64,000 bases of DNA, taken from NCBI RefSeq assembly GCF_030915465.1, contig NZ_CP133267.1, positions 744,001 to 808,000 of the forward strand, in the 5' to 3' direction. This document shows, piece by piece, positions 57,170-64,000 of this stretch (the first letter of the stretch is position 1; every line of letters starts with the position of its first letter). Both the position numbers and the translations under genes were made by a program. Below the pieces are notes generated by a model. That model worked only from the letters and a program-made list of their open reading frames with translations. It searched no databases and was not told the origin of the DNA. Source of the DNA: Neobacillus sp. PS3-34. GTDB lineage: Bacteria; Bacillota; Bacilli; Bacillales; Cytobacillaceae.

Positions 57170-57296
57170 TTGATTGAAGCGGAGGGTGGCGACTCCTGCG
57201 GGATCAGCGGGACAGGTGAGACCCCACAGCCGCTTTTAGCGGCGAGGAGGCTCACCGCCCGCCCCGCGGAAAGCGTCCACCCGCAGCGGAAATCAA
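57170..57296. repeat. Family 1 GC-rich palindrome, right end of IS
   Basis: Bounded by TTGATT and AATCAA, with GGTGAGACC ... GAGGCTCACC in the centre. Reverse orientation relative to the MITE copies. Confidence 0.75.
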
Positions 57297-57370
57297 CGAG
57301 TCTTTTACTTAATTACATATTAAAAAGAAAAAGACTGCAGCCAACTCGAAAGAGTTTGTCTACAGTCTGA

Positions 57371-57391
57371 ACAGTCCTTATGCAGGACTGT
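57371..57391. repeat. 21-bp palindromic target duplication, right copy
   Basis: Identical to 56144-56164 but adjoining the mlpA 3' end. On the minus strand it now runs into the IS end (TCAGACTG) rather than a U-run, so it should be a weaker terminator. Confidence 0.85.
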
Positions 57392-57400
57392 CATGGTTGG

Positions 57401-58639
57401 TTATTTTAAGTTTTTAGGAAGTTCTCCATCCTGCCCAATAATGGAAACGGAATAATGGTCGTTGAAAATCGAGTTTGCCAGTCCGTCAACGCTATTTTTC
57501 GTTACCTGGTCGATTTGTTCGGTAATTTCATCTAATGAGCGGTGGCGCTTCAGCAATAGTTCATTTTTTCCGTTTCGGCTCATTCGGCTGTTTGTGCTTT
57601 CAAGGCTCAGCATCAAGCTGCCTTTCAGCTGTTCTTTGCTATTGTTAAGCTCTTTTGCCGTGATGCCTTCCTTCTTCAAGTTATCCAATGTTTCCTGGAT
57701 GGTTTCAAACAACACATCGAGCTGTTTTGCTCCAGTGCCGCCGTAAACTGTAACAATCCCGCTGTCTTGATACGCAGAGTGATATGAGAAAACGGAATAT
57801 GCAAGACCGCGCTGTTCACGAACCTCCTGGAACAAACGGCTGCTCATGCTGCCTCCGAGGATATTATTCAGGACGATTAAGCTGTATACATCTTCGTGGC
57901 CAACCTTTAAACCCTCGAATCCGATACAAAGGTGCGCCTGCTCTGTTTCTTTCTTTCTTGTAATCCGGTTGGCGTGAAAATCAGGTTTTGTTTCTTCTCT
58001 TTCTGATTTTCCGCCTTCATATGAGCCAAAGTATTTTTCGACTTCCTGAATAAATGTATCTGAAATATTTCCGGCAATGGAAATGACTACATTTTCCGGG
58101 GTATATCTTTCATGGATGTACTCCTGCAGCTTTTCACCTGTAAATGTTTCCAATGTTTCTTCGGTTCCCAAAATAGGGTATCCAAGCGGGTGATCTTCAT
58201 AAACCGCTCTGCTTAATAAATCATGGACAATATCATCCGGTGTATCTTCATACATTTTGATTTCTTCGAAAACAACATTTTTTTCTTTTTTCAATTCTTC
58301 TTCAACGAAGGTGGAATTGAAAAACATATCGGATAATACATCAAGAGCAAATTGCGCATGTGTATCCAATACCTTTGCGTAATAACAGGTGTATTCCTTT
58401 GATGTAAAAGCATTTACCTGTCCTCCAATGCTGTCGAATGACTCTGCAATTTCCCTCGCAGTCCTTGTCTTGGTTCCTTTAAAAAACATGTGCTCCAGAA
58501 AATGCGAAATACCATTATTTTGGGTATCTTCATTTCTTGAACCCGTGCCAATCCAAACACCAATAGCAACAGATCTTACAGTTGGAATATTTTCAAGTAC
58601 AATTCTTACACCGTTTTGGCATGTATATTTCTTAATCAA
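57401..58639 (-). CDS. mlpA: M16-family zinc peptidase MlpA (YmxG)
   Basis: A 412-residue processing-peptidase-like protease with the complete inverted zinc motif H-F-L-E-H at 46-50 and downstream glutamates in the E-x-x-V-F-E-E-I region. In B. subtilis MlpA influences levels of extracellular proteases. Cytoplasmic, no signal peptide. The start is TTG, seven bases after AGGAGG. Third M16 protein in the window, with YmfF and YmfH. Confidence 0.94.
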   Translation of the reverse strand: MIKKYTCQNGVRIVLENIPTVRSVAIGVWIGTGSRNEDTQNNGISHFLEHMFFKGTKTRTAREIAESFDSIGGQVNAFTSKEYTCYYAKVLDTHAQFALDVLSDMFFNSTFVEEELKKEKNVVFEEIKMYEDTPDDIVHDLLSRAVYEDHPLGYPILGTEETLETFTGEKLQEYIHERYTPENVVISIAGNISDTFIQEVEKYFGSYEGGKSEREETKPDFHANRITRKKETEQAHLCIGFEGLKVGHEDVYSLIVLNNILGGSMSSRLFQEVREQRGLAYSVFSYHSAYQDSGIVTVYGGTGAKQLDVLFETIQETLDNLKKEGITAKELNNSKEQLKGSLMLSLESTNSRMSRNGKNELLLKRHRSLDEITEQIDQVTKNSVDGLANSIFNDHYSVSIIGQDGELPKNLK

Positions 58640-58720
58640 TAAAAATCCTCCTGTTCATAGACAAGTGCTGGAACTTTGAAAGCTCACTTTATCTTTACTT
58701 TTACTTTCTCCAATTTGAAG

Positions 58721-59680
58721 TTATTTCTGCGGATTTTGCATGATTCTTTCTTCGTTCATTAATTCTGAAATCGTACCAATTGATAAATTCTTTTTTTCAA
58801 TTTGAGTGATAAGTCTATCCAGCGATTTGGCCGTCGAATCCGTGGGATGCATAAGCACAATCGATCCATTGCCGATTTTCCCCAGGACACGATTTAAAAT
58901 GGTTTCAGGCGAAGGTTTCTGCCAATCAATTGTATCAACTGTCCACATGATTGTTTTCATATTTAAATCAGCGGCAATTTTAACCGTTTCGTCCCGATAG
59001 CTTCCGCTGGGCGGCGCAAACCATTTGCATTTTACTTCCGTCGTTGCTTCGATCACTTCATTTGTTTTTAGAATCTCCTGCCTCGTCCGTTCAGCAGACA
59101 TCCGTTTCAAATCGGGATGTGAATAGGAGTGGTTCCCTATCTCATGCCCTGCCTCGGCAATCATTTTGGCAACCTCCGGATTTTTCTTTACCCAATTACC
59201 TTCAAGAAAGAAACTTGCTGAAACATTATGCTTTTTTAAGACAGCAAGCATTTGAGATAAGTATTCATTCCCCCAGGCCACATTGATGGCAAAGCTGACC
59301 ATTGGTTTATCCGGATGCCCTCTATAAATAGGGGACGGTGGCAAATCCTTCAGATGGACTTTCGGTTTCACCTGTTCGAAAACGAGTTTGTCTTCCTGAA
59401 ATTGACCGTTTTTCTTCATATTTTTATAGGAAGAAGGAACATCCACCCTTAAGCCGTTATATCCGGGCATCGCCTTCCAGACTTGATCGATTTTTGCATT
59501 TGAGGGTTGTACATCGTATTTCGGTGCATTTTTTTCAATAACTTGATATAAAGGATCACCCTGTTTTAAAACGGGAACAACTTCTGCTTTTAAGTGGGCT
59601 GTATAAGAATTTGTCCATGGATTGTTGACTGCAATCCAGGCAGCCACACAAAAAACTGCAATGATATATGCTTTTTTCAT
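58721..59680 (-). CDS. ylxY: YlxY, polysaccharide-deacetylase-like protein
   Basis: 319 residues from the ATG at 59678-59680 (GGGAGGGGGAG upstream), same length as B. subtilis YlxY. The N-terminal signal/anchor helix is at 5-20. The NodB-like domain keeps H-S-Y-S-H (metal histidines) and L-M-H-P-T, but the usual T-F-D-D-G is replaced by F-A-I-N-V-A-W-G, so the catalytic aspartates are lost. Deacetylase activity is therefore doubtful. It probably acts outside the membrane. It sits between mlpA and pnpA. Confidence 0.9.
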   Translation of the reverse strand: MKKAYIIAVFCVAAWIAVNNPWTNSYTAHLKAEVVPVLKQGDPLYQVIEKNAPKYDVQPSNAKIDQVWKAMPGYNGLRVDVPSSYKNMKKNGQFQEDKLVFEQVKPKVHLKDLPPSPIYRGHPDKPMVSFAINVAWGNEYLSQMLAVLKKHNVSASFFLEGNWVKKNPEVAKMIAEAGHEIGNHSYSHPDLKRMSAERTRQEILKTNEVIEATTEVKCKWFAPPSGSYRDETVKIAADLNMKTIMWTVDTIDWQKPSPETILNRVLGKIGNGSIVLMHPTDSTAKSLDRLITQIEKKNLSIGTISELMNEERIMQNPQK

Positions 59681-59760
59681 AAAACTTCTCCCCCTCCCAT
59701 ACAAATTATGTGTGAAGGGGACAAGGTAGAACGATCAATCGGTGCTCTTTACATGGAAAA

Positions 59761-59780
59761 AGCCAGGGTTCCCCCTGACT
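59761..59780 (-). terminator. pnpA terminator
   Basis: On the minus strand AGTCAGGG-GGAA-CCCTGGCT followed by TTTTCC. An 8-bp stem with one G-U pair, 50 bases beyond pnpA. Confidence 0.75.
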
Positions 59781-59829
59781 TGCATATCCATAACATCCCT
59801 GCTGTCATATGCGGGAATTTTACAAATGT

Positions 59830-61942
59830 TTATTGGTTTTCCTGCTGTTCTTTTTGATCCTTGAGAACAGCCTTGCGGGAAAGGTTCACACGGCCTTGTC
59901 TGTCAATTTCCGTTACCTTTACAAGGAGTTCATCGCCAATTGCGACAACATCTTCAACTTTTCCAACACGCTCTTCAGCAAGCTCGGAAATATGAACGAG
60001 TCCATCTTTTCCAGCAAAGATTTCAACGAATGCGCCGAATTTTTCAATCCGTTTTACTTTGCCTAGATACATTTGTCCAACCACCACTTCACGGACAATA
60101 TCTTCGATGATTTGTTTCGCTTTTTGGTTCATTTCTTCGTTTGTAGAGGCAATAAATACGGTACCATCCTGCTCGATATCGATTTTTACGCCTGTTTCTT
60201 CAATAATTTTATTGATCTGCTTACCGCTTGGCCAATAACATCACGGATTTTATCCGGATTGATCGCCATTGTTAAAATCTTAGGCGCATATTGTGAAAGC
60301 TGTGGCTTTGGTTCTGAGATAGTAGAAAGCATAGAGTCAAGAATCTGCATCCGGCCTTTTTCGCCTGCTGTAATGCTTCTTCAAGAATCGCACGAGATAA
60401 TCCTTCGATTTTGATATCCATCTGAAGTGCAGTTACCCCTTTAGCGGTACCGGCTACTTTAAAGTCCATATCACCGAGGTGATCTTCCATTCCCTGGATA
60501 TCCGTTAAAACGGAATAATGCTCGCCTGATTTAATAAGTCCCATTGCAATTCCGGCTACTGGAGCTTTGATTGGAACACCAGCATCCATCATTGCAAGAG
60601 TGCTTGCACAAATGCTTGCCTGAGATGTAGATCCGTTCGACTCCAAGACTTCAGAAACAAGGCGGATCGTATAAGGGAAATCCTTTTCAGAAGGAATGAT
60701 TGGCTCAAGAGCCCGTTCTCCCAATGCACCATGTCCGATTTCACGGCAGCCGGTCCTCTGATACGCCCAGTTTCACCAACGCTGAACAATGGGAAATTAT
60801 AATGGTGCATAAAACGCTTCTCTTCTTCAAGGCCAAGGCCGTCCAAAATTTGAACATCGCCCATAGCTCCAAGTGTACAAATGCTCAATGCCTGAGTTTG
60901 TCCTCGGGTGAATAGACCTGAACCATGCGTTCTTGGCAAAAGATTAATTTGAGAAGATAACGGGCGGATTTCATCCAGGCCACGGCCATCAGGACGAACT
61001 TTATCCTCAGTAATGAGGCGGCGGACTTCTCCTTTAACCATTTTGTCAAGGATTTGCTTGACTTGCTTCATGTCATCATCGCTTGCTTCCTGCTCAACAA
61101 ATTTAGCAAGAACTTTATCTTTAACCTCTTTGATGGCAGCTTCACGGGCATGCTTTTCCTGAACCTGAATAGCTTGTACCATTTCAGTTTCACACATTTC
61201 CCTTACTTTTGCTTCGAGGTCTTTATCTAATTCATATAAAGAGATTACTCTTTTTTCTTTGCCTATTTCTGCGACAATTTTTTCCTGGAATTCGATTAAT
61301 CGCTTGATTTCATCATGACCAAACATGATTGCTTCAAGCATTACTTCCTCAGGAACCTCGTTCGCACCAGCTTCAACCATGTTAATGGCATCCTTTGTAC
61401 CGGCGACAGTTAAATGGATATCGCTTTTTTCTGCCTGGTCCACATTCGGATTAATGACAAATTCGCCATTAATTCGGCCAACGATTACACCTGCAATTTG
61501 GCCTTCAAACGGAATATCGGAAGTACTCAATGCAAGGGAAGATCCAAACATTGCAGCCATTTCAGAAGAACAGTCTTGATCTACACTCATGACAATACTG
61601 ATTACCTGTACATCATTTCGGAAGCCATCTGCAAAAAGCGGACGAATCGGACGGTCGATTAAACGGCTGGCTAAAATAGCCTTTTCGCTTGGACGGCGCT
61701 TCACGTTTGATAAAGCCTCCAGGAATTTTCCCTACTGCGTATAAACGCTCTTCATAGTTGACGGTTAATGGAAAGAAGTCTAAATTTTTAGGTTCTTTAG
61801 AAGCTGTCGCAGTGCTCAGGACAGCAGTGTCTCCATAGCGTACCAGAGCAGCTCCGTTTGCTTGCTTTGCCAGTTGACCGATTTCGACAGAAAGTTTACG
61901 GCCTGCCCATTCCATGGAATATACATGTTTATTTTGTTCCAT
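59830..61942 (-). CDS. pnpA: Polynucleotide phosphorylase (four frameshifts in this sequence)
   Basis: A 3'-5' phosphorolytic exoribonuclease of about 704 residues when repaired, normal for Bacillus. Two RNase PH domains, then a KH domain (I-R-D-V-I-G-P-S-G-K) and an S1 domain ([14 protein letters not shown]) at the end. Breaks are at 61694-61699 (expected GAAGGCCGT), 60745-60752 (expected CCGGGCCGC), 60353-60356 (AAGGGCC read as AAGGCC) and 60230-60233 (GGCCCA read as GGCCA). All four are GGCC sites. It follows rpsO, as in nearly all bacteria. Confidence 0.95.
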
Positions 61943-62123
61943 TCATTTTACCCCTCTCTACCTGAATCGTGTCGGAGGATGATGCGAAAAAAACTCGCTC
62001 AAATCATCAGACTTATATGATAAAAAGCCATCTTAGCTTTACATAATGACAAATTATTATTAGTATACTCACATTTCTGCAATTTAAAAATATGTATGGT
62101 TATTTCTTTTTTTGCCTAATAAA

Positions 62124-62144
62124 AAAGCGGGAAAAATCCCGCTT
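62124..62144 (-). terminator. rpsO terminator
   Basis: Stem AAGCGGGA / TCCCGCTT with a 4-5 base loop and TTTTTTATT on the minus strand, directly after rpsO. Confidence 0.85.
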
Positions 62145-62151
62145 CTGTAGA

Positions 62152-62433
<282 letters not shown>

Positions 62434-62617
62434 CTATAAGGCATTGTTCAGCATTGCTGCTGCTTTGCCTAAATTTGATCCCCTGTCACTGAGCAAGCGT
62501 CGGTGACTCGACTTGCCAAGCAAAGGTTCTTTTGTAATACGTTAATAAGAATACAACTTTTCGTCATAAAATGCAAGTAAAAACCAAACTTTTTAGGCTT
62601 TCTTTCAGGTAAGGTCC

Positions 62618-63571
62618 TTAGTTGTGAACCTTTCCTTTAAAATAATCGATGGCGGAATGCTTGTCCCTCTCGATTTGGGCAACGAGCTCCTGTATTCCTG
62701 AGAACTTTTGCTCCTTCCGAAGATAGATATGCCATTCCACTTTCACTTCGTATCCATAAATCTCACTGTCAAATTGAAAGAGATGTACTTCTACAGAAGG
62801 CTTGCTTTCTTGTTCGTTTTTAAAGGTAGGTTTATGCCCTATATTGCAAACCCCTTCATGCCAGGCTCCATTAACAAACACTTTGACAGCATATACCCCG
62901 AGCGGTGGAATAATGTATTCTTCACTCATATCTATATTGGCAGTTGGAAATCCGATTGTCCTTCCGCGTTTGTCTCCATGAATAACAATTCCTGAGGTTG
63001 AATAGAATCTTCCAAGCAATGGTGGCAATTCTTCCATTCTTCCGCTTTTTATCACTTCTCTGATTAGTGTCGAACTGATTTTTTCTTCACCCTTTGTTAA
63101 CTTCGGTACAATCGTATAGCTGAATTCATTTCGCGAGTGAAAAGGCATGGTTTCCATCGTACCTTTACCCATTCTCCCATATGAATAATCAAAACCTGCT
63201 ATGACATGTTTTACATTCAAACCGATTATATACTGGTCAATAAATTCCTGGGGAAGCAAATTGGCAAACTCGGTTGTAAAGTGGACCACAAATAAATAAT
63301 CGATACCCATCGATCCGATAATACGAATTTTTTCCTCTAGTGGGGTAATGTATTCAACATGCTGCACCTTTTTCCCTAAAACAACCGAAGGATGCGGATC
63401 AAATGTCATGACTGCACTTTTAATCCCCTTCTGCTCAGCTTCCTTTTTCGCTTCCAGTATGACTCTTTGATGTCCGAGATGAACGCCATCAAAATAGCCA
63501 AGCGCCATTGCAATTGGCGGCAATTCATTTATATTTAATCCATGGGGAAAGTTTAACCTAATTATTTCCAC
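62618..63571 (-). CDS. ribC: Bifunctional riboflavin kinase/FAD synthetase
   Basis: About 317 residues. The N-terminal FMN adenylyltransferase has G-Y-F-D-G-V-H-L-G-H. The C-terminal riboflavin kinase has G-D-K-R-G-R-T-I-G-F-P-T-A-N and P-P-x-G-V-Y-A-V. The GTG at 63569-63571 is preferred: AAAGGTG lies nine bases upstream and the product aligns with B. subtilis RibC (M-x-x-I-x-x-x-x-P-H). An earlier GTG at 63583 overlaps that site. It is between truB and rpsO, the conserved order. Confidence 0.96.
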   Translation of the reverse strand: MEIIRLNFPHGLNINELPPIAMALGYFDGVHLGHQRVILEAKKEAEQKGIKSAVMTFDPHPSVVLGKKVQHVEYITPLEEKIRIIGSMGIDYLFVVHFTTEFANLLPQEFIDQYIIGLNVKHVIAGFDYSYGRMGKGTMETMPFHSRNEFSYTIVPKLTKGEEKISSTLIREVIKSGRMEELPPLLGRFYSTSGIVIHGDKRGRTIGFPTANIDMSEEYIIPPLGVYAVKVFVNGAWHEGVCNIGHKPTFKNEQESKPSVEVHLFQFDSEIYGYEVKVEWHIYLRKEQKFSGIQELVAQIERDKHSAIDYFKGKVHN

Positions 63572-63600
63572 GTTAGCCGTCACCTTTTCTATACGTTACA

Positions 63601-64000
63601 CTATAATTCCTGATCATTTCGCAAGACCTTTACAGGCTTAAGCAGCCCTGGTTTGCTTGGATGCAATGAGTAGATTGCCAGTGCCAGGCCTTCTTCTGAT
63701 TCAGCAATTATAGGCCCGTCTGTATCCTTCAAGTGTTCAGGCACAGCTAAAAGAGCGCCATTTTTCACTTTCTCTGCTACTGTATCACTTATCCTGTATT
63801 TCGGCAAATGAGATAGTGCACTTTCTATTGGCCTCAGTACATCATCAATTTCCCCGTTTTGCATCATCTCGTCTACCTGCTCCAATGTCAGGCAATCTTC
63901 TATTTTATAATCAGCTGATTGGATCCTTTTAAGATGTGACATATGCGCTGGAAATCCAAGGCGCTCGCCAATCATGACTGCAAGCGTTCTGATATACGTT
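63601..64000 (-). CDS. truB: tRNA pseudouridine(55) synthase, C-terminal part
   Basis: Only the last 133 or so residues are inside the window. The reading frame continues past position 64000. T-Y-I-R-T-L-A-V-x-I-G-E-R-L-G-F-P-A-H-M-S-H-L is the conserved segment before the C-terminal RNA-binding domain. The usual D in L-A-V-D-I-G-E is M here. The enzyme makes pseudouridine 55 in the T-loop of tRNA. It lies 29 bases upstream of ribC. Confidence 0.95.
   Translation of the reverse strand, partial: TYIRTLAVMIGERLGFPAHMSHLKRIQSADYKIEDCLTLEQVDEMMQNGEIDDVLRPIESALSHLPKYRISDTVAEKVKNGALLAVPEHLKDTDGPIIAESEEGLALAIYSLHPSKPGLLKPVKVLRNDQEL

Larger units (their letters stand above)
56165..57370 (-). mobile_element. 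Decayed IS1182-type insertion element
   Basis: A 1206-bp element with inverted ends TCAGATTGTCGACAAA (left) and the complement of TCAGACTGTAGACAAA (right), 14 of 16 matching, flanked by identical 21-bp palindromes. Inside, between each end and the transposase, lies a GC-rich palindromic repeat (56236-56367 and 57170-57296) related to the core of the MITE family. The transposase is internally deleted, so the copy is immobile unless helped in trans. Confidence 0.85.

Overview
The window is a chromosomal segment of a low-GC, endospore-forming Bacillaceae bacterium (Bacillus, Neobacillus or Mesobacillus-like). The evidence is the block of sporulation genes (spoVK, cotE, spoVS, spoIIIE, spoVFA/spoVFB, ymxH, tepA), strong AGGAGG ribosome sites, frequent GTG/TTG starts, and a gene order that follows the Bacillus subtilis spoVK-hfq-miaA ... 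mutL-mutS-cotE-ricA-miaB ... spoVS-ymdB-rny-recA-cinA-pgsA-rodZ-ymfKJIHF ... spoIIIE-tepA-rnjB-dapA-dapG-asd-spoVFB-spoVFA-ymxH-mlpA-ylxY-pnpA-rpsO-ribC-truB arc. Almost all of it lies on the minus strand, so genes are transcribed from high to low coordinates.

Layout. 1-1900: accessory genes (a GNAT acetyltransferase, a glutaredoxin-like protein, a zinc-ribbon/small membrane protein pair). 1.9-4.4 kb: spoVK, hfq, miaA. 4.5-5.7 kb: mreBH on the plus strand with a SigI-type promoter. 5.7-7.8 kb: a miniature mobile element and three poorly known genes. 7.9-12.4 kb: mutL-mutS. 12.5-14.7 kb: paired hairpin repeats and accessory genes. 14.8-20.7 kb: cotE, ricA, miaB and a 2-oxoacid:ferredoxin oxidoreductase (korAB). 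21-35 kb: dipeptidase, spoVS, ymdB, rny, recA, cinA, pgsA, rodZ, ymfK, ymfJ, ymfI, ymfH, ymfF. 35.2-35.6 kb: a 52-bp minisatellite. 35.8-43 kb: diguanylate cyclase, a second miniature element, the nup nucleoside ABC transporter and its GntR neighbour ymfC. 43.4-49 kb: spoIIIE, ylzJ, tepA, rnjB. 49.3-50.5 kb: an inserted MFS transporter on the plus strand. 50.5-55.6 kb: diaminopimelate/dipicolinate genes. 56.1-57.4 kb: a decayed IS1182-type element. 57.4-64 kb: mlpA, ylxY, pnpA, rpsO, ribC and the 3' part of truB.

Functional links: RicA is a partner of the RNase Y machinery, and rny, pnpA, rnjB and hfq make the window rich in RNA turnover. dapA, dapG and asd make the precursor that SpoVFA/SpoVFB turn into spore dipicolinate. 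MiaA and MiaB act successively on the same tRNA adenosine. MutS, MutL and RecA cover mismatch repair and recombination.

The strongest unexpected signal is in the sequence itself. Thirteen conserved genes carry 20 single- or double-base frameshifts, and essentially every one sits on or within a few bases of a GGCC tetranucleotide, either visible or restored when the frame is repaired. Two conserved-residue substitutions (MutS Walker A Pro to Arg, CinA Gly to Arg) are also at GGCC. This looks like a systematic read error at a modified motif and so hints at a GGCC-specific DNA methyltransferase in the organism. Other notable items are a MITE with 8-bp target duplications, an IS1182-type insertion that duplicated a terminator hairpin, an orphan promoter-terminator pair between recA and cinA, and three families of dispersed hairpin repeats.
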